Source: Alphaproteobacteria bacterium (GTDB lineage Bacteria > Pseudomonadota > Alphaproteobacteria > Rhizobiales > Xanthobacteraceae). Taken from it: a DNA stretch of 27,450 bases. The position numbers and the translations under genes are program-made. The stretch covers positions 1 to 27,450 of the forward strand of contig VAZU01000012.1 of NCBI GenBank assembly GCA_005884745.1. Direction: 5' to 3'. Positions 15,305 through 23,268 of this stretch are shown piece after piece (position 1 is the stretch's first letter; the number at the start of each line of letters is the position of its first letter). Under the pieces are notes generated by a model that made no database searches, was not told where the DNA came from, and saw nothing but the letters and a program-made list of their open reading frames with translations.

Positions 15305-15829
15305 CTATTCGGCTTCTTCGGTTTCCCGCCTCGCCGCCTTGGCGAATTTTTTGATCACGCGGGAGCGCTTGAGCTTGGAGATGTGGTCGATGAAGAGCAC
15401 GCCGTTGAGATGGTCGATCTCGTGCTGCAGGCAGGTCGCCAATAGACCGTTCGCCTCGATCTCCTGCTCATTGCCGTCGAGATCGGTATAGCGGACTTTG
15501 ACGTGCGCGGGCCGCTCGACCTCCTCGTAATATTCCGGAATCGACAGGCAGCCTTCCTCGTAGGCGGCACGCTCCTCCGAGGCCCACAGCAGCTCCGGAT
15601 TGATATAAACCTTGGGGTTCTTCGGCTCGTCCTTCTTGGCAAGATCCGTGGTGACAACGCGCTTCGGGACGCCGACCTGGACCGCCGCGAGCCCGATTCC
15701 GGGCGCGCCGTACATGGTCTCGAACATGTCCTCCACAAGCTTGCGGATCTCCGCGTCGACCTTGGCGACCGGCTTGGAGACCAGCCGCAGACGGGGATCC
15801 GGCAAGGTGAGGATGGTGCGCGTCGCCAT
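15305..15829 (-). CDS. def: Peptide deformylase
   Basis: A 174-residue metalloenzyme that removes the formyl group from nascent polypeptides, the partner reaction to Fmt. All three motifs are present: GIGLAAVQ (44-51), EGCLS (92-96, metal ligand C94) and QHEIDH (135-140, H136 and H140 as ligands and E137 catalytic). The start is taken at 15829 (MATRTILTLPDPRLRLVSKPV), the conserved N terminus. The open frame continues upstream into the region opposite rmuC without family similarity. A short gap separates it from divergent rmuC. Confidence 0.95.
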   Translation of the reverse strand: MATRTILTLPDPRLRLVSKPVAKVDAEIRKLVEDMFETMYGAPGIGLAAVQVGVPKRVVTTDLAKKDEPKNPKVYINPELLWASEERAAYEEGCLSIPEYYEEVERPAHVKVRYTDLDGNEQEIEANGLLATCLQHEIDHLNGVLFIDHISKLKRSRVIKKFAKAARRETEEAE

Positions 15830-15904
15830 GGGCGGCGATGTAAGAGCAAGGCGTTGCGGGGTCAATGCATGCGCCGGGCCCGCGAATCGCGCTAGAAGAG
15901 CCCG

Positions 15905-17095
15905 ATGGGGGAGTTCTTGCTTGCCCTCGGGGGGCCGGGCAGCGGCGTCATTGCGCTGCTCGTCGCGGTTGCGCTCTTCCTGCTCGCCGCCCTGATCGGG
16001 ATTGCGGTTCTGATCGCGCGTGCCTCGCGCGCGCGCGGCATCGAGGCGTCCCGCCAAACCGGCCGCGCCGAGGAGATCGAAGCGCGCGTGGCGGAGCTTG
16101 CCCGCATCCAGGCCGACACCGCGGGCCGCATCCACATGATGGGCGAAGCGCTGGGCGGCCGCCAGGCGGAGCTCTCCCGGGTCCTCGCCGAAAGGCTCGA
16201 CGCGGTCACCCACCGGATCGGCCAGTCCATGGAGACGACGACCCGGCACACCGTCGAGAGCCTGCGGCATCTGCACGAGCGGCTCGCGGTCATCGACAAC
16301 GCCCAGAAGAATCTGACCGATCTGAGCAGCCAGGTGACCTCGCTGCGCGAAGTGCTGGCCAACAAGCAGGCGCGCGGCGCGTTCGGCCAGGGCCGCATGG
16401 AGGCAATCGTCCGCGACGGATTGCCGAAAGGATCGTTCGAGTTCCAGTTCACGCTGTCGAACCGCACGCGGCCCGACTGCGTCGTGTTCCTTCCCGGCGA
16501 CGAGCGCCCGATCGTCATCGACGCGAAATTCCCGCTCGAGGCGGTGACCGCGCTACGTCAGGCCGCGAGCGAGGACGACCGCAAGCAGGCGGCGCAGCGC
16601 CTGCGCCAGGACGTGCTCCGCCACGTCGGCGACATCGCCGAGCGCTATCTCATTCCCGGCGAGACCCAGGAGACCGCGTTGATGTTCGTGCCGTCGGAAT
16701 CGGTCTATGCCGAGCTCTACGACGGCTTCGACGATGTCATCCAGAAGGCCTACCGGGCGCAGATCGTGCTGGTGTCGCCCTCGCTGCTCATGCTCGCGAT
16801 CCAAATCATGCAGCAGATCTGCAAGGACGCGCGCATGCGCGAGGCCGCGCAGGAGATCCGCACCGAGGTCGGTCACTTGATTGACGACGTCGATCGGCTG
16901 CGCGAGCGGGTGCTCAAACTGCAGCAGCATTTCGGCCAGGCCACCGACGACGTGGCGCAGGTCCTCATCTCCGCCGACAAGATCACCAAGCGGGGCGGCC
17001 GCATCGAGGCTCTGGAGTTCCAGGACCCGGAACCGCTGCACGAGGCTCGCATCATCCCTGCGCCGATCGGCCGCAAGCTCGAAGCCGGCGAATAG
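15905..17095 (+). CDS. rmuC: DNA recombination protein RmuC homologue
   Basis: A 396-residue protein with an N-terminal membrane anchor (about 16-38), a helical coiled-coil region (about 45-150) and the RmuC nuclease-like domain (about 155-370). The domain contains RPDCVVFLPGDERPIVIDAKFPLE, DIAERYLIPGETQETALMFVPSESVYAEL and the C-terminal LQQHFGQATDDVAQVLISADKITKRG (quoted here as landmarks, each split in the family alignment). In E. coli RmuC limits recombination at inverted repeats; the role here is inferred from homology. The ATG at 15905 is preceded by AGAAGAG. It is transcribed divergently from def and followed by the AmpG-like gene. Confidence 0.9.
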   Translation: MGEFLLALGGPGSGVIALLVAVALFLLAALIGIAVLIARASRARGIEASRQTGRAEEIEARVAELARIQADTAGRIHMMGEALGGRQAELSRVLAERLDAVTHRIGQSMETTTRHTVESLRHLHERLAVIDNAQKNLTDLSSQVTSLREVLANKQARGAFGQGRMEAIVRDGLPKGSFEFQFTLSNRTRPDCVVFLPGDERPIVIDAKFPLEAVTALRQAASEDDRKQAAQRLRQDVLRHVGDIAERYLIPGETQETALMFVPSESVYAELYDGFDDVIQKAYRAQIVLVSPSLLMLAIQIMQQICKDARMREAAQEIRTEVGHLIDDVDRLRERVLKLQQHFGQATDDVAQVLISADKITKRGGRIEALEFQDPEPLHEARIIPAPIGRKLEAGE

Positions 17096-17165
17096 GCCTG
17101 GGGCCGAATTTCACGTACTCGCCGTCCGATGCGCTATAGGTGCGCCACGCAATGGTGGTCGCTGC

Positions 17166-18656
17166 ATGACGCCTGAACACACACGCGACCCACCCTCCCC
17201 TGTAGGGGGAGGGTCGGCGAGACGCGGCAGCGTCGAGCCGGGATGGGGTGATCAAAATTCACCCCCACCCGCCGCGCTTCGCGCGGCGACCTCCCCCCTC
17301 CAGGGGGAGGTAGGACGTCCCGCATGGCTCGACGCGCTCGCCGTCTACCTCAAGCCGCGGGTGCTGATCATCCTGTTCCTCGGCTTCTCGGCCGGACTGC
17401 CGCTCGCGCTGTCCGGCTCGACGCTCGCCATCTGGATGCGCGAGTCCGGGGTGAACCTGGAAACCATCGGCTTGTTCGCGCTGGTCGGCACGCCCTATGC
17501 AGTGAAATTCGCATGGGCGCCGCTGGTCGACGCGCTCGACCTGCCGCTGCTGGCGCGCCTGCTCGGCCGCCGCCGCGCCTGGCTCGTGCTCTCGCAGCTG
17601 CTGCTGATCGCGGCCATCGTGTTCCTGGCGTTCTGCGATCCGGCCGCCTCCCCGGCGCTGGTGGCGATCGGCGCCCTGTGCGTCGCCACCGCCTCGGCCA
17701 CCCAGGACATCGTCATCGACGCGTTCCGGATCGAAAGCCTCGACGACCGCGAGCAGGCCGCCGGCATGGCATCCTATGTGGCGGCCTACCGCATCGGCAT
17801 GCTGGCTTCGACCGCCGGCGCCCTGTTCCTGGTCACCGCCTTCGAGGGCATGGGCACGGGCCGGCAGGCGGCATGGACCTGGGGCTATGTCGTCATGGCG
17901 GCGCTGGTTCTGATCGGCATCGCCACGGCGCTCATCGCCACGGAGCCGGAAAAATCCGCCGTAGCGGAGGCGGTGCACGCGACCGAGCACCCGCTCACGC
18001 GCGTCGCGAAAACCGCGATCGGCGCCTTCTCCGAGTTTCTCACCCGGGACATGGCGCTAATCGCGCTGGCGTTCGTGGTGCTCTACAAGTTCACCGACGC
18101 GTTCGCGGGCGCCATGACGGCTCCGTTCGTCATCGACATCGGATTTTCGCGCAACGAATACGCGGCGATCGTCAAAGGCGTCGGGCTCGCGGCGACGTTG
18201 ATCGGCGGCTTTGCCGGGGGCTTCGTCGCGCGGGCGTTTCCGCTGGCGACCAGCCTGTGGATCGGCGGCATCCTGCAGGCCGCCGCCAATCTTTCCTTCA
18301 CCTGGCTGGCGACGGTCGGCACCAATGCCGCGGCGCTCGCCTTCGCGATCACGGTCGAGAATTTCACCAGCGCGATCGGCACGGTGATCTTCGTCGCCTA
18401 TCTGTCCGCGCTGTGCCGCAACCCGCTGCATACAGCGACCCAATACGCGCTGCTCACCGCGCTCGCCGCGGTCGGCCGCACCTATCTGGCCTCGAGCGCC
18501 GGCTATGTCGCGGCCGCGACCGGCTGGCCGCTGTTCTTCGCCATCTGTGTCGTGGTGGCGCTGCCGAGCTTCGTGCTGCTCACCTGGCTGCAGCGGCGGG
18601 GCCATTTCCGCGAGATCGCCGACGAAGCGGCAATCCGGAACGCGAGTGTTCGCTAG
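17166..18656 (+). CDS. ampG: AmpG-family muropeptide permease (MFS) with a repeat-encoded N-terminal insert
   Basis: A 496-residue major-facilitator membrane protein that imports GlcNAc-anhydro-muropeptides for cell-wall recycling. Family landmarks are FLGFSAGLPLALSGSTLAIW, GTPYAVKFAWAPLVD and ATQDIVIDAFRIE. In the second half come YKFTDAFAGAMTAPFVI, KGVGL and the HTATQYALLTALAAVGRTYLAS segment; about 12-14 hydrophobic helices follow one another. Residues about 9-49 are encoded by a palindromic repeat and are Pro/Gly-rich and non-conserved. The conserved WLDALAVYLKPRVL begins right after it with no ATG or suitable GTG before it, so ATG 17166 upstream of the repeat is the best start. The 3' end overlaps recR on the opposite strand by 4 bases. 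Confidence 0.88.
   Translation: MTPEHTRDPPSPVGGGSARRGSVEPGWGDQNSPPPAALRAATSPLQGEVGRPAWLDALAVYLKPRVLIILFLGFSAGLPLALSGSTLAIWMRESGVNLETIGLFALVGTPYAVKFAWAPLVDALDLPLLARLLGRRRAWLVLSQLLLIAAIVFLAFCDPAASPALVAIGALCVATASATQDIVIDAFRIESLDDREQAAGMASYVAAYRIGMLASTAGALFLVTAFEGMGTGRQAAWTWGYVVMAALVLIGIATALIATEPEKSAVAEAVHATEHPLTRVAKTAIGAFSEFLTRDMALIALAFVVLYKFTDAFAGAMTAPFVIDIGFSRNEYAAIVKGVGLAATLIGGFAGGFVARAFPLATSLWIGGILQAAANLSFTWLATVGTNAAALAFAITVENFTSAIGTVIFVAYLSALCRNPLHTATQYALLTALAAVGRTYLASSAGYVAAATGWPLFFAICVVVALPSFVLLTWLQRRGHFREIADEAAIRNASVR
17189..17311. repeat. Palindromic repeat element inside the ampG coding sequence
   Basis: About 123 bases. The left hairpin is ACCCTCCCCTGTAGGGGGAGGGT at about 17192-17214 (arms CCCTCCCC/GGGGGAGGG). 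A central region carries GGGATGGGGTGA facing TTCACCCCCACCC. A hairpin with a TTCG loop lies at about 17270-17288, and a right hairpin of CCTCCCCC/GGGGGAGG at about 17290-17310. The two ends are inverted copies of each other. The element has the same layout as those at 346-440 and 7091-7190, but it is fully inside an open reading frame and its length is close to a multiple of three. Confidence 0.7.
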
Positions 18657-19255
18657 AACGCAGTGCGGCTCCGGATCGCGGCCGCGAGCGTGCCCTCGTC
18701 GAGATAGTCGAGCTCGCCGCCGACCGGAACCCCGTGCGCGAGCTTGGTCACCCTGACGTTCGCGCCTTGGAGCAGGTCGGTGATGTAGTGCGCCGTGGTC
18801 TGGCCATCGACCGTGGCGTTGAGCGCCAGGATCACCTCGGACACGTTCGGCGCATGCGCGCGGGCGATCAGCGCATCGATCGCGAGCTCCTTCGGGCCGA
18901 CCCCGTCGAGCGGCGAGAGCGTGCCGCCGAGCACGTGATAGCGCGCGTTGATGGCTTGCGCCCGCTCCAGCGCCCAAAGATCCGCCACGTCGGCCACCAC
19001 GACGATGACCGAATCCTCGCGCCTGGGATCGGCGCACAACGTGCAGGGGTTCTGGGTATCGATGTTGCCGCATGTCGAGCAGATCTCGATCTTGTCCAGG
19101 GCGACCTGCAGGGCCGCGGCGAGCGGCGCCATCAGCAATTCCCGCTTCTTGATCAGATGCAGGGCGGCGCGGCGGGCCGAACGCGGCCCCAGGCCCGGCA
19201 GGCGCGCGAGCAATTGAATCAGTCGGTCGATTTCGGGGCCGGCGGCGCTGGACAT
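18653..19255 (-). CDS. recR: Recombination mediator protein RecR
   Basis: A 200-residue protein, standard length, that works with RecF and RecO to load RecA at gaps. It has an N-terminal helix-hairpin-helix (LARLPGLGPRSARRAALHL), a zinc finger with C59, C62, C71 and C74, a Toprim domain (VVVADVADLWALE ... YHVLGGTLSPLDGVGP) and a C-terminal Walker-B-like GVPVGGELDYLDEGTL. It begins 7 bases after the ebfC stop, the classical dnaX-ebfC-recR cluster. Confidence 0.96.
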   Translation of the reverse strand: MSSAAGPEIDRLIQLLARLPGLGPRSARRAALHLIKKRELLMAPLAAALQVALDKIEICSTCGNIDTQNPCTLCADPRREDSVIVVVADVADLWALERAQAINARYHVLGGTLSPLDGVGPKELAIDALIARAHAPNVSEVILALNATVDGQTTAHYITDLLQGANVRVTKLAHGVPVGGELDYLDEGTLAAAIRSRTAF

Positions 19256-19262
19256 TCGTCGA

Positions 19263-19583
19263 TCAGAACAGCTTCATGCCCGGCGGCAGCGGCAATCCGC
19301 CGGTCAGTTGCTGCATCTTCTCCTGCAGCAGTACCTCGGCCTTGCGGCGCGCGTCGGCATGCGCCGCCACCAGCAGATCCTCGACGATTTCCTTGTCCTC
19401 GGGCCTGAGCAGCGAAGGATCGATCGCCACCGACTTGAGCTCGGTCTTGGCGGTGAGCTTGACGGTGACGGCGCCGCCGCCGGCCGTGCCCTCGACTTCG
19501 ATTTGGTCGAGCTCGGCCTGCATGGCTTCCATCTTGGCCTGCAGCTGCGCCGCCTGTTTCATCAGGCTGGTGAAATCGGGCAT
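19263..19583 (-). CDS. ebfC: YbaB/EbfC family nucleoid-associated protein
   Basis: A 106-residue small DNA-binding protein. The N-terminal helix MKQAAQLQAKMEAMQAELDQ is followed by the conserved EGTAGGGAVTVKLTAKTELKSVAIDPSLL strand region (given as a landmark of the tweezer-like fold) and a C-terminal helix ending in GLPLPPGMKLF. Family members coat DNA and influence gene expression. It lies between dnaX (30-base gap) and recR (7-base gap) on the same strand. Confidence 0.94.
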   Translation of the reverse strand: MPDFTSLMKQAAQLQAKMEAMQAELDQIEVEGTAGGGAVTVKLTAKTELKSVAIDPSLLRPEDKEIVEDLLVAAHADARRKAEVLLQEKMQQLTGGLPLPPGMKLF

Positions 19584-19613
19584 CGCCTCACCTTTCGGCC
19601 GGCTGTCGCCGGG

Positions 19614-21467
19614 TCAGAAATCGTCATCGACCGCGTCCTCGGCACCGCGGCTGCCGAATGCCGAGCTTTCGTCGAGCGCCGCGCCCGCTTCCGTATCGCC
19701 GGGATGCTCGGCGGGGAGCACCGGGTCCGGCTCGCGGCGGCGCACGTCGAGGATCTCGGCACCCGGAAATCGCGACAGCACCGCCTGGACCAGCGGATCG
19801 GCGCGCACGCCGCGCACCAGCTCGGAGCGCTGCGCTTCGAGTTGCGAGCGCAAGCTCGGCGCGCCGCCTTCGGCGGAAACCACCACCAGCCATCGGCGCC
19901 CGGTCCATTCCGCGAGTTTGCGCGAAAGCTCATGCACCAGCGAGTTCGAGGCGCCCGCCTCGAGGGCGATCTCGAGCTTGCCGTCCTCGAAGCGTACCAG
20001 CCGCACGTCGCGTTCGAGCGCGGTACGGGTCGCAAGATCGCGCTTCTCGTCCGCGAGCGCGATCAGGTCTTCGAAGCGAGCGACCGCGACGCCCCGCGCG
20101 GCGGGCTCTGCCGCGCGCTGGGCAGGCGCCGCCGCCGGGCCGCCCGCGCGCGACGTGGTTCGCATTTCGAGCCGCGGCGAGGGTGCGGGAGACGCAGCGG
20201 CCGCGGCCGCCGGACCATTCTCCTCCGCCGGTTTTCGCTCGCGCAGCGAACGGATCGCTTCATCGGGCGTCGGCAGGTCCGCCGCATAGGCGATCCTGAC
20301 CAGCACCATTTCGGCGGCAGCGATCGGCTTCGACGCGGATTGCACCTCGGGAATGCCGCGGAACAGCATCTGCCAGGTACGGGACAATACCCGCATCGAC
20401 AAGCCGGCGGCGAAAGCGCGGCCGCGCACCCTCTCGACCTCGGCGAGCGAGCGGTCCTCCGCCACGGCCGGGACGATCTTCACCCGCGTCACGAAATGGG
20501 TGAACTCGGCGAGATCCGCGAGCACGACCGCGGGATCGGCGCCGGAATCGTACTGGTCGCGGAGCTCGCGTAGCGCCCCGGCAATGTCGCCGCGCATCAT
20601 CGCCTCGAACAGATCGACGATGCGCGCGCGGTCGGCGAGCCCCAGCATCTGCCGCACGTCCTCGGCGCGCACCGCGACTTGCGCGGCTCGGTCCGAGCCG
20701 GCGTGGGCGATCGCCTGATCCAGCAGCGAGAGCGCGTCGCGCACCGAGCCTTCGGCCGCGCGGGCGATCAAGGCGAGCGCGTCGGGCTCGGCCGAGATCC
20801 CCTCTTTTCCGGCGATGGTCTCCAGATGTTTGGTCAACAGCCCGGCTTCGACCCGCCGCAGATCGAAGCGCTGGCAGCGCGAGAGCACCGTGACCGGCAC
20901 CTTGCGGACCTCGGTGGTGGCGAAGACGAATTTCGCGTGCGGGGGCGGCTCCTCGAGCGTCTTCAACAGCGCGTTGAACGCCGCCGGAGAAAGCATGTGG
21001 ACTTCGTCGAGGATGTAGACCTTGTAACGGGCACTGACCGGGGCGTAGCGGATCGCATCGTTGATCTGGCGCACGTCGTCGACGCCGTTGTGGGAGGCGG
21101 CGTCCATCTCCAGCACGTCGACGTGCCGGCTCTCCATGATGGCCTGGCAATGCACGCCGAGCGTGGGCATGTCGATGCTCGGGCTGCCTGAGCCGTCTTC
21201 CTGCTGATAATTGAGCGCACGGGCGAGGATGCGCGCCGTCGTGGTCTTGCCCACCCCGCGCACGCCGGTGAGAATCCAGGCCTGCGGTATGCGGCCGGCC
21301 GCGAACGCATTCGAGAGCGTTCGGACCATGGCGTCCTGTCCGATCAGATCCTGGAAGGTGGCCGGCCGGTATTTGCGGGCGAGCACGCGATAGCCGGCCG
21401 CCGGCGCCGCCGCGGAGGGCCTATCGACCCCGCTGCGCCGCGGATCAGAGGTCTCGGAATTGCTCAT
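19614..21467 (-). CDS. dnaX: DNA polymerase III subunits gamma and tau
   Basis: A 617-residue AAA+ clamp-loader ATPase. The N terminus has YRVLARKYRPATFQDLIGQ, Walker A GVRGVGKT (68-75), Walker B VYILDEVHML, the sensor-1 region FVFATTE and the arginine finger motif LSRCQRFDLRR. The zinc-finger loop is reduced: only one cysteine is seen near GVHCQAIMESRHVDVLEMDAA, which I recall as usual in this bacterial group. Domain III runs to about 370, and an Ala/Pro-rich linker leads to the tau-specific C-terminal domain ending in an acidic DDDF. Start 21467 is chosen for the better Shine-Dalgarno (GGAAGCACG); a start 9 codons upstream is possible. The gene lies 60 bases downstream of the SRP RNA gene on the same strand. 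Confidence 0.95.
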   Translation of the reverse strand: MSNSETSDPRRSGVDRPSAAAPAAGYRVLARKYRPATFQDLIGQDAMVRTLSNAFAAGRIPQAWILTGVRGVGKTTTARILARALNYQQEDGSGSPSIDMPTLGVHCQAIMESRHVDVLEMDAASHNGVDDVRQINDAIRYAPVSARYKVYILDEVHMLSPAAFNALLKTLEEPPPHAKFVFATTEVRKVPVTVLSRCQRFDLRRVEAGLLTKHLETIAGKEGISAEPDALALIARAAEGSVRDALSLLDQAIAHAGSDRAAQVAVRAEDVRQMLGLADRARIVDLFEAMMRGDIAGALRELRDQYDSGADPAVVLADLAEFTHFVTRVKIVPAVAEDRSLAEVERVRGRAFAAGLSMRVLSRTWQMLFRGIPEVQSASKPIAAAEMVLVRIAYAADLPTPDEAIRSLRERKPAEENGPAAAAAASPAPSPRLEMRTTSRAGGPAAAPAQRAAEPAARGVAVARFEDLIALADEKRDLATRTALERDVRLVRFEDGKLEIALEAGASNSLVHELSRKLAEWTGRRWLVVVSAEGGAPSLRSQLEAQRSELVRGVRADPLVQAVLSRFPGAEILDVRRREPDPVLPAEHPGDTEAGAALDESSAFGSRGAEDAVDDDF

Positions 21468-21527
21468 CGTGCTTCCGGTCCGCCGCGGCCCCAACGCGTG
21501 ATGCTTGGATTGGTCATGTCGAGAGGT

Positions 21528-21623
21528 GGGAGGCTGACGAGCGACCCGAACCGGAGCTCGTTAGGGCTGCTTCCTTCCGGACCTGACCCGGTTGGCGAGT
21601 GGCTCGTCCACCGCCAACCTCCC
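21528..21623 (-). ncRNA. ffs: Small (4.5S-type) signal recognition particle RNA
   Basis: On the minus strand the conserved apical core GGTCAGGTCCGGAAGGAAGC followed by AGCC is present, with the GGAA tetraloop and the asymmetric internal loop that bind Ffh. The ends pair over 11 bases: GGGAGGTTGGC at the 5' end (21623-21613) with GTCAGCCTCCC at the 3' end (21538-21528), allowing G-U pairs. This gives a hairpin of about 96 nucleotides, the expected size for a short bacterial SRP RNA. It lies upstream of dnaX in the same direction, as is common in alphaproteobacteria. Confidence 0.93.
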
Positions 21624-21627
21624 GCTG

Positions 21628-21658
21628 CCTATATCGGCCCAACCCGGCGGGAACGCAA
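21628..21658 (-). promoter_or_regulatory. Candidate promoter of the SRP RNA gene
   Basis: On the minus strand TTGCGT (21658-21653) and TATAGG (21633-21628) are 19 bases apart, and the RNA 5' end follows about 5 bases after the -10. The match is partial and the spacing slightly long, but the position is right for the RNA end deduced from pairing. Confidence 0.42.
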
Positions 21659-21792
21659 GTTGCGGACGTTTCATCCCGGGGCTTTCCACGCTTTCCGCCG
21701 ATCTTCCCCGCCGTTCCGGGCCGCGCCGCCACGTTGCGCCGAACTTGCCTTCATGCCACGGTCGAAAAATCCCGCCCGCCGGAGCCCCATCG

Positions 21793-22779
21793 ATGTCTCC
21801 TTTCGACCTCGGCCCCAAGCCGCGGCTCGGCTATACCGCGGACCCGGTCGAGCGTCTGAGCGAACGCCGGAGCGACGCGGAATTCTTGACCGAGCTGGCG
21901 GGCCGCGGCGACGCCGGCGCCTACGTCGTGTGCGGCGACCTCGTGGTGCTCCGGCAAGGCCAGGCGGGGAACGATCCGTTGTTCGCCCTGACGCAGGCGC
22001 AGGGCCTGGCTCCGGTCCGGGAAACGGTGTTCCTCGGCACCGTCGGGGGCGCCGGCCGGTTCGGCATTGCGATCGATGCCGGCGAGATCGAGGCGCTCAA
22101 GGCCAAGACCGACCTGTTGCTCACCGACCTGCGCTCGATCGCCGTCCAGGGATTGGTCGAGACCCAGCATCTTTCCGCGCTCGCCGAGGCGAAGGCCGTG
22201 TTGCACTGGCATGCGCGGCATCGGTTCTGCGCCAATTGCGGGGCCCTCACTCGCACGGTCCAGGGCGGCTGGCGCCGCGATTGCCCGGCCTGCGCGGCGC
22301 AGCATTTTCCCCGCACCGATCCGGTCGTGATCATGCTGGCGACGAGCGGCGAGCGCTGCCTGCTCGGGCGCCAGTCGCGATTTCCGCCGGGCATGTGGTC
22401 GTGCCTCGCCGGCTTCGTCGAGCCGGGCGAGACGATCGAAGCCGCGGTGCGCCGGGAGGTCCGCGAGGAGGCCGGAATCGATTGCGGCGACGTGCGCTAT
22501 TTCGCCTCGCAGCCCTGGCCGTTTCCGATGTCGCTGATGATCGGCTGCCACGCCGCCGCGCGCTCGACCGAGCTCGCGATCGACAAGACCGAGCTCGAGG
22601 ATGCGCGCTGGTTCGACCGCGCCGAAGTCGCGCAAATGCTGATGCGAAAACATCCCGAGCGATTCGCCACGCCGCCGCCGGTCGCCATCGCCTACCACCT
22701 CATCCGCGCCTGGATGGAGGAAGAAGCGCCTGCCCGGTCCAGGCCCCGAGTCGGCATCGCCGAAACATCAAGATCCTGA
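21793..22779 (+). CDS. nudC: NAD(+) diphosphatase / NADH pyrophosphatase
   Basis: A 328-residue Nudix hydrolase that cleaves NADH and can remove NAD caps from RNA. An N-terminal domain (about 1-135) precedes a zinc ribbon with C146, C149, C164 and C167. The Nudix box GFVEPGETIEAAVRREVREE continues with AGI at 207-229, and the NudC-specific motif SQPWPFPMS is at 239-247. All catalytic residues are present. ATG 21793 is chosen because it gives the normal family N terminus; the frame is open further upstream across the SRP RNA promoter region, which is unlikely to be coding. It is divergent from the SRP RNA-dnaX unit. Confidence 0.94.
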   Translation: MSPFDLGPKPRLGYTADPVERLSERRSDAEFLTELAGRGDAGAYVVCGDLVVLRQGQAGNDPLFALTQAQGLAPVRETVFLGTVGGAGRFGIAIDAGEIEALKAKTDLLLTDLRSIAVQGLVETQHLSALAEAKAVLHWHARHRFCANCGALTRTVQGGWRRDCPACAAQHFPRTDPVVIMLATSGERCLLGRQSRFPPGMWSCLAGFVEPGETIEAAVRREVREEAGIDCGDVRYFASQPWPFPMSLMIGCHAAARSTELAIDKTELEDARWFDRAEVAQMLMRKHPERFATPPPVAIAYHLIRAWMEEEAPARSRPRVGIAETSRS

Positions 22780-22829
22780 ATTCGCGGAGCTGGCCGCGAG
22801 CTTGCGGCGGCGAGAGAGAGTGCTCGCGC

Positions 22830-23201
22830 CTAGAACATGCGGCCGCCGTCCGGGACCTTGTGGTCCGGCGCGAACAATACGACCTCGCCGTCGGCGTCCG
22901 GGAAGCCGAGCGTGAGCACCTCGGACATGAACTTTCCGATCTGCCGCGGCGGAAAGTTGACGACTGCCGCCACCTGGCGGCCGACGAGCGCTTCCGGCCG
23001 GTAGTGCTTGACGACCTGCACGCTCGATCGCTTGCGCCCGACGAAAGGTCCGAAATCGATGACGAGCTTCAGCGCCGGCTTGCGCGCCTCCGGGAACGGC
23101 TCCGCCGCAACGATCGTGCCGACGCGGATGTCGACGGCGAGAAACCGGTCAAACGTGATGGCTTCGCCAACCGGCTGTTCCAACGAGCGCGAGATGTGCA
23201 T
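22830..23201 (-). CDS. csaA: CsaA-like tRNA-binding-domain protein
   Basis: A 123-residue single-domain protein of the EMAP/CsaA OB-fold family. Landmarks are ITFDRFLAVDIRVGTIVAAE, FPEARKPALKLVIDFG, VGRQVAAVVNFPPRQIGKFM and SEVLTLGF. Family members bind tRNA or act as secretion-related chaperones, so the exact role is open. The first 14 residues before ITFD are variable, so a slightly later start is possible. It converges with nudC with a 50-base gap and no clear terminator. Confidence 0.88.
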   Translation of the reverse strand: MHISRSLEQPVGEAITFDRFLAVDIRVGTIVAAEPFPEARKPALKLVIDFGPFVGRKRSSVQVVKHYRPEALVGRQVAAVVNFPPRQIGKFMSEVLTLGFPDADGEVVLFAPDHKVPDGGRMF

Positions 23202-23268
23202 GAAACCCTCGGATTTGTTCGGCGTACGGCGGCATCATTGCCGTCGAATCCAGCGACCCCGCTTATTG

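Noticed and set aside
17189..17311. CRISPR array or insertion sequence
   Set aside because: There are no regularly spaced direct repeats with unique spacers and no transposase; the structure is a pair of inverted hairpins of a short dispersed repeat.
17324..19408. 694-codon plus-strand frame spanning ampG and recR
   Set aside because: It is a frame shadow; ampG and recR in other frames carry clear family motifs.
19614..21467. Loss of the zinc finger in dnaX as another deletion event
   Set aside because: The reduced cysteine content of this loop is, to my knowledge, usual in this bacterial group and the flanking sequence shows no missing conserved block.
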